Shown here piece by piece: positions 32,910 to 41,105 of a DNA stretch of 64,000 nt. Origin of the DNA: Mycobacterium sp. NBC_00419 (GTDB lineage: Bacteria > Actinomycetota > Actinomycetes > Mycobacteriales > Mycobacteriaceae); assembly GCF_036023875.1 (NCBI RefSeq), contig NZ_CP107931.1, positions 1,860,001 to 1,924,000 on the forward strand, in the 5' to 3' direction. A model generated the notes under the pieces. The model saw only the letters and a program-made list of their open reading frames with translations, was not told where the DNA came from and did not search any database. The translations under genes were made by a program, and so were the position numbers. The first letter of the stretch is position 1; each line of letters starts with the position of its first letter.

Positions 32910-34136
32910 GTGACAGGCGATGTGTGGATCCTCGGCGGCTACCAGAGCGACTTCGCGCGAAACCTCAGCCGTGAGGGCCGGGATTTCGCGGCATTGACCA
33001 CCGAAGTCGTCGACCTCACCTTGGCCGAGTCGATGATCGACGCCGCCGATATCGAGGTGGTGCACGTCGCCAACGCCTTCGGCGAGTTGTTCGCCGGGCA
33101 GGGCCACCTCGGCGCAATGCCCGCCACGGTTCACCCAGGACTGTGGAACATTCCGGCAAGCCGCCACGAAGCAGCCTGCGCCTCGGGCAGTATCGCCATC
33201 CTGTCGGCGATGGCCGACCTGCGCGCCGGCAACTATCGCACCGCACTGGTGGTCGGCGTGGAACTGGAGAAGACGGTGCCCGGCGACACCGGCGCCCAGC
33301 ATCTGGGCGCGGCGGCATGGATCGGCCACGAGGGCCAGGACGCGAAATTCATGTGGCCGTCTATGTTCTCCGACGTCGCCGACGAGTACGACCGCCGATT
33401 CGGTATCGACGAAGCCCACCTGCATGCCATCGCCACGGTGAACCTCGGCAATGCCAAGCGCAATCCCAACGCCCAGACCCGGGACTGGGAGGTGCCGGAT
33501 CTGATCGGCCGGGGCGGCGAGGACGCCGTCAACCCGCCTGTCGAAGGCCGCATCCGCCGCTACGACTGCAGCCAGATGACCGACGGCGGCTCCGGTGTCG
33601 TCCTGGTCAGCGACGACTTCCTGCGCGAGCATCCGGGAGTGCGGCCGATCGGCCGCATCGAGGGCTGGGGCCATCACACCGTCGGGCTGGGCCTGCAGCA
33701 GAAGTTCGACCGCGACGCCGGCAACCCCTACGTCATGCCCCACCTGCGCGCCACCGTGCAGGATGCGCTGTCCCGGGCCCAGACCGACCTCGACGGTCTC
33801 GACGGCTTCGAAGTGCACGACTGCTTCACCCCCAGCGAGTACCTCGCCATCGACCACATCGGCCTGACCGGGCCCGGGGAGTCCTGGAAAGCCATCGAGA
33901 ACGGCGACATCGAGATCGGTGGACGGCTGCCGATCAACCCCAGCGGCGGGCTGATCGGAGGCGGCCACCCCGTGGGCGCCACCGGCATCCGGATGGTGCT
34001 CGACGCCGCCAAACAGGTCAGCGGACTCGCCGGTGACTATCAGGTCGAGGGCGCACGCCGATTCGCCACGCTGAACCTCGGTGGCAGCACCGCCACCACA
34101 GTCAGCTTCGTGATCGGTTCGGGAGAGGCCGCCTGA
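32910..34136 (+). CDS. thiolase / acetyl-CoA acetyltransferase, SCP-x type
   Basis: A 408-aa thiolase-fold protein matching Rv0914c by order. The acylated cysteine is Cys90 in EAACASGS; HDCFTPSEY and GGGHPVGATG supply other active-site residues. The usual second catalytic cysteine near the C-terminus is replaced in NLGGSTATT, as in SCP-x/lipid-carrier thiolases, which catalyse thiolysis or aldol-type steps on branched or sterol side chains. GTG start. Its stop overlaps the next ATG by one base (TGATG). Confidence 0.88.
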   Translation: MTGDVWILGGYQSDFARNLSREGRDFAALTTEVVDLTLAESMIDAADIEVVHVANAFGELFAGQGHLGAMPATVHPGLWNIPASRHEAACASGSIAILSAMADLRAGNYRTALVVGVELEKTVPGDTGAQHLGAAAWIGHEGQDAKFMWPSMFSDVADEYDRRFGIDEAHLHAIATVNLGNAKRNPNAQTRDWEVPDLIGRGGEDAVNPPVEGRIRRYDCSQMTDGGSGVVLVSDDFLREHPGVRPIGRIEGWGHHTVGLGLQQKFDRDAGNPYVMPHLRATVQDALSRAQTDLDGLDGFEVHDCFTPSEYLAIDHIGLTGPGESWKAIENGDIEIGGRLPINPSGGLIGGGHPVGATGIRMVLDAAKQVSGLAGDYQVEGARRFATLNLGGSTATTVSFVIGSGEAA

Positions 34137-35686
34137 TGGACGTCTCCGTCGTCGGCAAGTTCCTGTCCACGCTTCCCGAAGACGACGACCACCCGTACCG
34201 AACCGGCCCGTGGCGGCCGCAGAACACCGAGTGGCGTTCCGACGGTCCGACCGTCGTCGACGGCGAGATCCCCACCGACCTCGACGGCATCTACCTGCGC
34301 AACACCGAGAACCCGTTGCATCCGGCGCTCAAGTCCTATCACCCGTTCGACGGCGACGGCATGCTGCACATCGTCGGCTTTCGGGATGGAAAAGCGTTCT
34401 ACCGCAACCGCTTTGTCCGCACCGACGGCTTCGAGGCCGAGAACGCCGCGGGCGGCCCGCTGTGGCCTGGACTGGCCGAGCCGCTGTCGTTGGCCAAGGT
34501 CGATTACGGGTGGGGTGCGCGCACCCTGCTCAAGGACGCCTCGAGCACCGATGTGGTGGTGCACCGCGGCACCGCCTTGACCAGCTTCTACCAGTGCGGT
34601 GACCTCTACCGCGTCGATCCGCGCAGTGGCGACACCCTCGGCAAGGAGACCTGGGGCGGCGCCTTCCCCGCCGAGGGGGTCTCGGCGCATCCCAAGGTCG
34701 ACGAGCGCACCGACGAGATGATGTTCTTCAACTACTCGAAGAGCGCGCCCTTCATGCACTACGGAGTGGTCGACCGCAACAACGAACTGGTGCACTACAC
34801 CGACGTTCCGCTGCCGGGTCCGCGACTTCCGCACGATATGGCGTTCACCCGGAACTACGTCATTCTCAACGACTTTCCGCTGTTCTGGGATCCTGAGATG
34901 CTCGAACGCAACGTGCACATGGCGCGCTTCCACCGCGACATGCCGTCGCGGTTCGCCGTCGTGCCGCGCCACGGCGGCTCCACCTCTCTCCCGGGTCGCT
35001 CCGCTCCTGCCCTCCGGAGCGAAATCCAGTGGTTCGAGGCCGAGCCGACCTTCGTCCTGCACTTCGTCAACGCCTACGAAGACGGCGACGAGATCGTGCT
35101 GGACGGATTCTTCCAGGGCGATCCCGAACCCGCCGACAACGGCACCGGCACCAAGTGGCAGCGGGCGTTCCGGTTCCTGGCGCTGGACCGCATGCAGGCC
35201 CGGCTGCACCGCTGGCGGCTCAATCTCGTCACGGGCGGCCTCACCGAAGAACCGTTGTCGGAGAACATCTCCGAGTTCGGCATGATCAACGCGGGATACG
35301 GCGGCGAACCGTACCGTTACACGTACGCGGCTACTGGGAAGCCGGGCTGGTTCCTGTTCGACGGGCTGATCCGCCACGACGTGATGACCGGCACCGAGCA
35401 GCGGATCAGCTTCGGCGACGGTGTCTACGGCAGCGAGACGGCGATGGCTCCGCGGGTCGGCAGTAACTCCGAGGACGACGGCTACCTGGTCACCCTGACC
35501 ACCGATATGAACGCCGACGCCTCCTACTGCCTGGTGTTCGACGCGGCCCGCATCGAAGACGGACCGGTCTGCAAACTTCAGCTGCCCGAACGGATTTCCA
35601 GCGGAACGCATTCGACATGGGTGCCGGGACACTCGGTGCAACGCTGGCATTCCGCCGAGTCCGCCGCTGAAGCGGTCGGTCTGTAA
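34136..35686 (+). CDS. carotenoid cleavage oxygenase family protein
   Basis: A 516-aa RPE65/carotenoid oxygenase. Iron-ligand histidines are seen in VSAHPKVDE, RLPHDMAFT, VLHFVNAYEDGDE and GTHSTWVPGHS. N-terminal DLDGIYLRNTENPLHP and DGDGMLHIVGF are typical. It cleaves a conjugated C=C bond in carotenoids, retinoids or lignin-type stilbenes by dioxygenation. It matches Rv0913c by order. Near residue 285 an apparent insertion of about ten residues is encoded by an inverted repeat. It is coupled to the thiolase before and the regulator after it. Confidence 0.9.
   Translation: MDVSVVGKFLSTLPEDDDHPYRTGPWRPQNTEWRSDGPTVVDGEIPTDLDGIYLRNTENPLHPALKSYHPFDGDGMLHIVGFRDGKAFYRNRFVRTDGFEAENAAGGPLWPGLAEPLSLAKVDYGWGARTLLKDASSTDVVVHRGTALTSFYQCGDLYRVDPRSGDTLGKETWGGAFPAEGVSAHPKVDERTDEMMFFNYSKSAPFMHYGVVDRNNELVHYTDVPLPGPRLPHDMAFTRNYVILNDFPLFWDPEMLERNVHMARFHRDMPSRFAVVPRHGGSTSLPGRSAPALRSEIQWFEAEPTFVLHFVNAYEDGDEIVLDGFFQGDPEPADNGTGTKWQRAFRFLALDRMQARLHRWRLNLVTGGLTEEPLSENISEFGMINAGYGGEPYRYTYAATGKPGWFLFDGLIRHDVMTGTEQRISFGDGVYGSETAMAPRVGSNSEDDGYLVTLTTDMNADASYCLVFDAARIEDGPVCKLQLPERISSGTHSTWVPGHSVQRWHSAESAAEAVGL
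34996..35022. repeat. inverted repeat inside the carotenoid oxygenase gene
   Basis: TCGCTCCG (34996-35003) and CGGAGCGA (35015-35022) form perfect 8-bp arms around 11 nt. The region encodes STSLPGRSAPALRSE between two segments typical of the family (PSRFAVVPRHG and IQWFEAEPTFVLHF), so it looks like a small in-frame insertion. Confidence 0.5.
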
Positions 35687-36643
35687 GTGTCCGATCTCAT
35701 CGACGCCGATGCCCCGGTAGTCCTGACCTCCGAGGGCACCAACGCCATCGGGCGGATGCTCGGACTGCTGGGCGACGAATGGAACCTGCTGATCATCCAG
35801 CAGGCGCTGATGGGCGCCACCCGTTACAGCCACTTCATGGCGCGGCTGCCGATCTCGAATTCCGTTCTGACCAGCCGTCTTCGGACGCTCGTCCAGGATG
35901 GCCTGCTGGCGCGCCACGAACACGCCTCCACCCGGGCCCGCACCGAGTACCTCGTCACGGCGCGAAGCCGCTCGTTATGGCCTGCCCTGCTGTCGATCTG
36001 GGAGTGGGAGCGCAACTGGGTGGCCGAGCACCGCGAAACCCTGCCGGCCATGCATCACCAGATCTGCGGCCAGCCGTTCACGCCCGTGCTGCGCTGCGAC
36101 TCCTGTCATTCGGCGGCAGGCACCAGCGATGTCACGCTCTCGCTGGGGCCCAGCGGAAACTGGGAACGGTCGGCACCCGCCGCGGCAACCCGCAGGCGAT
36201 CGGAATCCGACTCCACCGGTCGGCAAGCCGGCATGTTTCCCGAGACCATGAGCGTGCTCGGAAACCGTTGGGCCGCAGCGCTGTTACTGGCAGCTTTTCT
36301 GGGCACTACCCGCTTTACCGACTTCCAGGCCCAGCTCGGAGCACCGCCGAGCCTACTGGCCGAGCGGTTGCAGACTTTCTGCGGTATCGGCGTGTTCACC
36401 AGCTCCCCCGCTGAGCGCAGCGGTGCCGAGCGCGCCGCCTACCTTCTCACCGAGAAGGGCCGCGCATTCTTTCCGGTCCTGGTGGCGGCCGTGCAGTGGG
36501 CGCAGTGGTGGTTCCAGGCCCCCGAGGGTCCGGCGCTGGTGATGCATCACCGCGACTGCGGGTCGCCGTTCACCGGCGAACTGGCCTGCGACCAGTGCGC
36601 CGACCGCCTGACCGGCGCGCAGGTCCGCATCGCCGTCACTTAG
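35687..36643 (+). CDS. tandem HxlR-type winged-helix regulator
   Basis: A 318-aa protein made of two HxlR modules. Module 1 (about 15-135): LLGDEWNLLIIQQALMGATRYSHFMARL, then TSRLRTLVQDGLL. Module 2 (about 182-300): VLGNRWAAALLLAAFLGTTRFTDFQAQL, then LAERLQTF. Each ends in the same cysteine motif, MHHQICGQPF...CDSC and MHHRDCGSPF...CDQC, probably zinc-binding. Normal HxlR proteins are about 110-150 aa. GTG 35687 follows the oxygenase TAA directly, so it belongs to the thiolase-oxygenase operon. It may sense a pathway ligand. Confidence 0.82.
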   Translation: MSDLIDADAPVVLTSEGTNAIGRMLGLLGDEWNLLIIQQALMGATRYSHFMARLPISNSVLTSRLRTLVQDGLLARHEHASTRARTEYLVTARSRSLWPALLSIWEWERNWVAEHRETLPAMHHQICGQPFTPVLRCDSCHSAAGTSDVTLSLGPSGNWERSAPAAATRRRSESDSTGRQAGMFPETMSVLGNRWAAALLLAAFLGTTRFTDFQAQLGAPPSLLAERLQTFCGIGVFTSSPAERSGAERAAYLLTEKGRAFFPVLVAAVQWAQWWFQAPEGPALVMHHRDCGSPFTGELACDQCADRLTGAQVRIAVT

Positions 36644-37244
36644 GCGGAAGGATCTGGAAGCCCTTGATGATCGCGGCCGAATCGGCGGCATAGGTCGGGT
36701 TGTCCGCCTTGATGCTCTGCACGGTGACGGTGGCGATGTAGTTGACGTCACCGGACTGGTACACCGCCGCCAGCGAGGTGGCCTTGCGGGCGGGGATCTT
36801 GCCCATCGCCGGCGCGGTGTAGGTGGTGGCCTGCGCCGGTGAGCCGCAGACCTGACCCGGCGTGGACGTCATGTCTTTGACCTTCAGCTTCACCTTCAGC
36901 TGCTGGTTCTGGGCATCGAGAATCTGCTGCGGCTTGCCGATATCGGAGCCGACCTTCTGCAGCGTGACGACAGCGTTCGGGGTGAAGCCGTCGGCCGTCA
37001 GCGCCGGGTTACGCAGTGCGTATCGGATGGTCTCGGAATCGAGCTTGTCGGTCCGCTCCCATCCCTGCGGTTGCGGGATGCGTAGCCGGGGCTCCTGGTC
37101 GGTCCTCGTCGGGACGTCGGTCATCGGCAGCGACACCGAGTCGCACTTGGCCGCCGTCGGCTTCTCGTCCTCCGAGCAGCCCGCGACCGCCAACGCCAGT
37201 GCGGTCGCCAGAACGGCCGCCACAGGTCCTACTACTTTGCGCAA
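36636..37244 (-). CDS. LpqN/LpqT-type lipoprotein
   Basis: A 202-aa lipoprotein. The signal peptide ends in the lipobox LAVAGCS, with Cys23 as acylation site. The mature domain (PRLRIPQPQGWERTDKLDSETIRYALRNP, then NAVVTLQKVG, and YIATVTVQSIKADNPTY) resembles the mycobacterial LpqN/LpqT fold. Members bind envelope-synthesis proteins; the role of this one is unknown. It overlaps the convergent regulator gene by 8 bp at their 3' ends. Confidence 0.78.
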   Translation of the reverse strand: MRKVVGPVAAVLATALALAVAGCSEDEKPTAAKCDSVSLPMTDVPTRTDQEPRLRIPQPQGWERTDKLDSETIRYALRNPALTADGFTPNAVVTLQKVGSDIGKPQQILDAQNQQLKVKLKVKDMTSTPGQVCGSPAQATTYTAPAMGKIPARKATSLAAVYQSGDVNYIATVTVQSIKADNPTYAADSAAIIKGFQILPPK

Positions 37245-37307
37245 TCTGATCCCCTTCGAAACCCGCCACAGCCTACCCGTGGCACCACGCCAAACGACGA
37301 ATTTGTG

Positions 37308-37334
37308 TTAGCACTCGCCGATGCCGAGTGCTAA
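37308..37334. promoter_or_regulatory. CIRCE element (HrcA operator)
   Basis: TTAGCACTC (37308-37316), 9 bp, then GAGTGCTAA (37326-37334): an exact match to the CIRCE consensus. It lies 74 bp before the Hsp20 start. HrcA bound here would repress the gene until heat shock. Confidence 0.93.
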
Positions 37335-37358
37335 TCTCGGGGATGCACAGTGATGGCT

Positions 37359-37377
37359 GCCCGCCAGGGTGGCGGGC
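37359..37377 (+). other. 5'-UTR hairpin of the Hsp20 gene
   Basis: GCCCGCCA and TGGCGGGC pair over 8 bp around GGG. It sits between CIRCE and the ribosome-binding site AGGAGGT (37394-37400). It is too far from the RBS to mask it, so mRNA stabilisation is as likely as thermosensing. Confidence 0.5.
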
Positions 37378-37408
37378 TTCCGTGAAGACATACAGGAGGT
37401 GATGTGCT

Positions 37409-37858
37409 GTGCTGCGCTTCGATCCGTTCAGTGACCTTGACTCCGTGACCCGGGGCTTGCTGAGCAGCCAAACCGGAAGCGACCGCAGTCCCCGATTCAT
37501 GCCCATGGATCTCTACAAGGTCGACGACCACTACGTCTTGACCGCCGACCTGCCCGGGGTCGATCCCGGATCGGTCGACGTCAGCGTCGACCACGGCACC
37601 CTGACCCTGACGGCCCATCGCTCGTCCCGTTCCGAGGACGCGGTGCAGTGGCTGGCCAGCGAGAGATTCTTCGGCACCTACCGCCGCCAGCTCTCACTCG
37701 GCGACGGTATCGACACGACGAGAATCAGCGCCACCTACGAAAACGGTGTCCTGACCGTCACGATCCCCCTGGCCGAACGGGCCAAGCCGCGCCGCATCGA
37801 GGTCTCCCATGCCGCCGGCAGCAGGCCGATCGAGCCCACCACCGTCGAATCATCCTAA
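37409..37858 (+). CDS. Hsp20 / alpha-crystallin small heat-shock protein
   Basis: A 149-aa sHsp. The alpha-crystallin domain spans about 30-135 (PMDLYKVDDHYVLTADLPGVDPGSVDVSV, then LASERFFGTYRRQLSLGDGID, and ATYENGVLTVTIPLAE with the C-terminal IxI-type region nearby). It resembles the mycobacterial 18-kDa antigen group. It forms oligomers that hold unfolding proteins. GTG 37409 follows AGGAGGT. Control by a CIRCE element is directly visible. Confidence 0.92.
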   Translation: MLRFDPFSDLDSVTRGLLSSQTGSDRSPRFMPMDLYKVDDHYVLTADLPGVDPGSVDVSVDHGTLTLTAHRSSRSEDAVQWLASERFFGTYRRQLSLGDGIDTTRISATYENGVLTVTIPLAERAKPRRIEVSHAAGSRPIEPTTVESS

Positions 37859-37868
37859 ATGACAGCAG

Positions 37869-37908
37869 GTTCCGGCTCGGCCGTCATTCGTGGCGGCTGA
37901 GCCGGAAC
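37869..37908. terminator. hairpin between Hsp20 and GNAT genes
   Basis: GTTCCGGCTC (37869-37878) and GAGCCGGAAC (37899-37908) form 10-bp arms with a 20-nt loop. It follows the Hsp20 stop and covers the last codons of the convergent GNAT gene. It has no T-run, as is common for mycobacterial terminators. Confidence 0.55.
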
Positions 37909-38471
37909 GTCAGATTGTTCCGCACCGCGGGCCACTCGATGTCGAGGATCGAGTAGACGACGGTGTCGCGCCGCGACCCGTCAGGCAGCAGTTGATGGCT
38001 GCGCAGAATGCCGTCGAGCTTCGCACCGAGACGTTCGATGGCAGCGCGGCTGTCCTGGTTGAAGAAGTGGGTGCGGAACTCGACGGCCACGCAGCCCAGT
38101 TGTTCGAACGCGTGGGTGAGCAGGACGAGCTTGGTCTCGGTGTTCACCCCGCTGCGCCGCGCTGACGCGGAGTACCAGGTATAGCCGATCTCCAGCCGGC
38201 GGTTCGCGGCGTCGACGTGGAACAGGCTGGTGGAGCCGACGACCACGCCGTCAGTGCGCCGACGCACCACGTAGGTGACGCCCTCGTCGGCTTCCTGCAG
38301 GTCATGCATCTTGGCCGCCCAGGCGGCGGCGGTGTCCGGCGAGGGCGCGGCGGTGAACCACAGCGCGCCGACATCCCCGTCGGCGGCAGCAGCCGCGATC
38401 TCGTCAATGTGGTTGTCCCCCAGGGGCTCCAGCGTCACCCACGACGGCCCGGTCAGGATGACCGGTTCCAC
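37884..38471 (-). CDS. GNAT acetyltransferase, RimJ/RimL type
   Basis: A 195-aa N-acetyltransferase (VTLEPLGDNHIDEIAAAAADG, then GVVVGSTSLFHVDAANRRLEIGYTWYSASARRSGVNTETKLVLLTHAFEQLG in pieces, and RTHFFNQDSRAAIERLGAKLDG), the signature of the acetyltransferase_3 group. It may modify ribosomal proteins, amines or small molecules. GTG 38471 is chosen; a TTG at 38483 would overlap the upstream membrane gene by 4 bp. Confidence 0.82.
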   Translation of the reverse strand: MEPVILTGPSWVTLEPLGDNHIDEIAAAAADGDVGALWFTAAPSPDTAAAWAAKMHDLQEADEGVTYVVRRRTDGVVVGSTSLFHVDAANRRLEIGYTWYSASARRSGVNTETKLVLLTHAFEQLGCVAVEFRTHFFNQDSRAAIERLGAKLDGILRSHQLLPDGSRRDTVVYSILDIEWPAVRNNLTFRLSRHE

Positions 38472-38479
38472 GAAACGGC

Positions 38480-38911
38480 TCAACGTCGCGAACCTCCACG
38501 CAGCAGCGCCGCAATCAATGCCCACACCGAACAGACCAGCGCCCCGGCGGCGCTCGCGGCGCCGATGTAGAAGCCGTACCCGGCGGCGACCGGCGAGCTG
38601 ACATTGAGGTGGTAGTACCACCACGTCAGCGCGCCGATCAGGGCAGCGATCACCACCGCCGCGCTCGCAGCCAGCCGCGGCGAGAGGTCCCGGGCGACCA
38701 TCGCACCCGCCACGATCAGCATCGAGGACAACAGGACGATGAGCTGACCGGCACCGAACCGCGGCGGCAACGCGATGCTGCCCACGGTGCCCCCGATCGC
38801 GCTGGCCCGTCCCCCGCCGGCCGCCGACGTCGTGAGCCAGGGCAGCCACGCGCTCACCGCGAGCACCGCCGCACACAACACCACAAACCATCCGGTGCGT
38901 AGGGATGCCAT
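38480..38911 (-). CDS. four-helix membrane protein, Rv0912-like position
   Basis: A 143-aa protein with four hydrophobic helices (WFVVLCAAVLAVSAWLPWL; LIVLLSSMLIVAGAMVA; AAVVIAALIGALTWWYY; AGYGFYIGAASAAGALVCSV). After helix 1 comes a small Gly/Ser-rich outer loop (TTSAAGGGRASAIGG). No catalytic motif. It starts 9 bp after the ABC-F stop on the same strand and precedes the GNAT gene, suggesting an operon. Confidence 0.72.
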   Translation of the reverse strand: MASLRTGWFVVLCAAVLAVSAWLPWLTTSAAGGGRASAIGGTVGSIALPPRFGAGQLIVLLSSMLIVAGAMVARDLSPRLAASAAVVIAALIGALTWWYYHLNVSSPVAAGYGFYIGAASAAGALVCSVWALIAALLRGGSRR

Positions 38912-38920
38912 GGTCAGACC

Positions 38921-40495
38921 CTAACCCGCATCGGTCAGTACGCCGGGCATCCGCATCGACAGCGTCCCGGTGAGATCGAGCCGGCCCAGGAAGTCGTCGT
39001 CGTGGCTGACCACGAGTACCGCGCCCCGGTAGGAGCGCACCGCGTCGACGAGCTGATCGACGCTGCTGATGTCGAGGTTGTTCGTCGGCTCGTCGAGGAT
39101 CAGCAGTTGCGGCGGAGGCTCGGCGAGCAGGAGGCGGGCCAGCGTCACCCGGAACCGCTCGCCGCCGGACAGGGTGGCCACCGGGCGGTGCACCGCGTCG
39201 CCGCGCAGTAGGAAGCGGGCCAGCCGGGTGCGCACCAGCGCCGGATCGGTGCCCGGCGCGACGGCGCTGACGATCTCGAGCACGCTGAGACGCTCGTCGA
39301 GGCCGTCGAGACGCTGACGCAGGTAGCCCACCCGGTCGGTCAGCAACCGGCCCGCACGCCCGGCAAGCAGGTCTTCCAGCAAGGCCGTCTTACCGATGCC
39401 GTTGGGGCCGACGATCGCGAGGCGCTCCGGACCCTGGATGACGAAAGAACCTTGCGCTCCCGGCAATTCGGCGATTCGACGCTTGTCGGACACATCCGGA
39501 TCGGGCAGGTCGATGCGAATGTGGTCATCGTCCCGCACCCTGGCCTGTGCTGCCTGCAGCGTGTCCCGGGCCGCGGTCACCTTGGCGTCCAGTCCAGTTC
39601 GCAGCTTGCCCGCCGCAACCTGCGCGGACATCGCCCAGGTGTTCATCACGATCTTGGGGGCCCGCTTGTTGGTGTAGTCCTTCTGCGCCTTACGGTTTCG
39701 GTGGGCCAGCTTGGTCTCGGCCTCGACACGCTGGCGCTCCTCCACCCGCACGGTGTGATCGGCCGCCGACACCGCTTGGGCGGCGGCGTCCTGCTCCCGC
39801 TCGAGATGACTGCGCCACTGCCGGTACGGGCCGCCGTAGGTGGTGAGCCGATGGCCATACAGTTCCGCGGTGTTGTCCATCCGGTCCAGCAGGGCGACGT
39901 CGTGGCTGACCACCAGCAGCGTTCCCGGCCACTGGGCGAGCAGAGCCGACAGTCGCTCGCGGGCGTCACGGTCGAGGTTGTTAGTGGGCTCGTCGAGCAG
40001 GGTGATCGGCGCGCGGCGCATCCGCAGCGCAGTCACGGCGACCAGCATGGCCTCCCCTCCGGACACCTGCCCGACCGTACGGTCCAGGGCCTCGACACCG
40101 AAGCCGATGTGGGACAGCGCTTCAGAGGCCCGTTGCTCGACGTCCCAATCCTCACCGAGCACGGCGAAATGGTGCTCGTTGGTGCTGCCCGATTCGATGG
40201 CGCGCAGCGCCGAGAGTGTGTCGGCGACACCGAGTATCTCGGCGATCGAGGTGTGCACATCCAGGGTCAGGGTTTGCGGCAGGTAGCTGACGTCACCTGC
40301 GGTGAGGACGCGGCCGGTCGAAGCGACGAGTTCACCGGCGATCAGCCGCAGCAACGTCGACTTGCCGCTGCCGTTGTCGCCCACCAGACCGGTACTGCCG
40401 GTGGTGAACACGGCGTCGAGGTGTTCAAGTGCGACGGTTCCGTCCGGCCAGACGAAACCGAGGTCGATCAGTGTGATGGCAGATTCAGTAGGCAT
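38921..40495 (-). CDS. ABC-F family ATPase
   Basis: A 524-aa protein with two ABC domains and no membrane segments. Walker A GDNGSGKST and GPNGIGKTA; signatures VSGGE and LSGGE; Walker B LLDEPTNNLD and LILDEPTNNLD. A charged interdomain linker around 230-330 (REQDAAAQAVSAADHTVRVEERQRVEAE) is the P-site tRNA interaction motif region. ABC-F proteins act on ribosomes, as translation factors or in antibiotic protection; which applies here is unknown. ATG 40495; the in-frame upstream part is arginine-rich and may reflect a leader rather than coding sequence. Confidence 0.88.
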   Translation of the reverse strand: MPTESAITLIDLGFVWPDGTVALEHLDAVFTTGSTGLVGDNGSGKSTLLRLIAGELVASTGRVLTAGDVSYLPQTLTLDVHTSIAEILGVADTLSALRAIESGSTNEHHFAVLGEDWDVEQRASEALSHIGFGVEALDRTVGQVSGGEAMLVAVTALRMRRAPITLLDEPTNNLDRDARERLSALLAQWPGTLLVVSHDVALLDRMDNTAELYGHRLTTYGGPYRQWRSHLEREQDAAAQAVSAADHTVRVEERQRVEAETKLAHRNRKAQKDYTNKRAPKIVMNTWAMSAQVAAGKLRTGLDAKVTAARDTLQAAQARVRDDDHIRIDLPDPDVSDKRRIAELPGAQGSFVIQGPERLAIVGPNGIGKTALLEDLLAGRAGRLLTDRVGYLRQRLDGLDERLSVLEIVSAVAPGTDPALVRTRLARFLLRGDAVHRPVATLSGGERFRVTLARLLLAEPPPQLLILDEPTNNLDISSVDQLVDAVRSYRGAVLVVSHDDDFLGRLDLTGTLSMRMPGVLTDAG

Positions 40496-40667
40496 GGGTC
40501 TCCGTCGTGGTGGGCAGCGGGCGTGGGGCCGATGCGCAGATCCACGACGAAGACCGTCCGTTCTACTCGATGAGTGGTTGCCGACTCCGGCCACGCTAGC
40601 GAGCGAAGATCTTCGCGGGCAACCGATTTATCTCTACGCTGGTGCGAACATCGACCGAGGACGGCAT

Positions 40668-41105
40668 ATGACGGAACTCCCCGACTGGGTGAAGCAACTG
40701 GACATGACTCCCCATCCGGAGGGCGGCTTCTTCAAGGAGACCTGGCGCAGCGATCTGGTGCTGGCCGAGTCGGTGCTGCCCGCGGACTACACCGGCCCGC
40801 GCAATGCCGGCACCGCGATCCTGTTCGTCCTGCTATCCGGGCAGGAGTCGGCCTGGCACACGGTGCGCAGCGCCGAATTGTGGTTCCACCACCGCGGCAG
40901 CCCGCTGCTGCTGGAGTTTGGCCCCGAAAAAGGTAGCGCCACAACGCATGTGCTGGGGCCCGACATCGCCGCCGGGCAGCATCCGCAGCTGCTGGTGCCG
41001 CCCGGTTACTGGCAGCGAGCCGAACCCCGGGACGGGGAGGCGACCCTGGTGAGTTGTGTAGTGGTGCCCGGCTTCGACTTCGCCGACTTCGCGCTCAGTT
41101 CCTGA
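40668..41105 (+). CDS. cupin-fold protein, DUF985 (cupin_5) family
   Basis: A 145-aa protein matching the DUF985 cupin: LDMTPHPEGGFFKETWRS, AILFVLLSGQESAWHTVRSAELWFHHRGSPL (in parts) and PPGYWQRAEP. Histidines in WH and WFHH positions could hold a metal. The family occurs widely as single-domain proteins of unknown function. ATG 40668. Its 3' end overlaps the convergent BKACE gene by 11 bp. Confidence 0.82.
   Translation: MTELPDWVKQLDMTPHPEGGFFKETWRSDLVLAESVLPADYTGPRNAGTAILFVLLSGQESAWHTVRSAELWFHHRGSPLLLEFGPEKGSATTHVLGPDIAAGQHPQLLVPPGYWQRAEPRDGEATLVSCVVVPGFDFADFALSS

Noticed and set aside
34040..35923. Long open frame (about 627 codons) on the minus strand opposite the carotenoid oxygenase
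   Set aside because: Composition is that of an antisense shadow in high-GC DNA; the plus strand encodes a full set of carotenoid oxygenase motifs.
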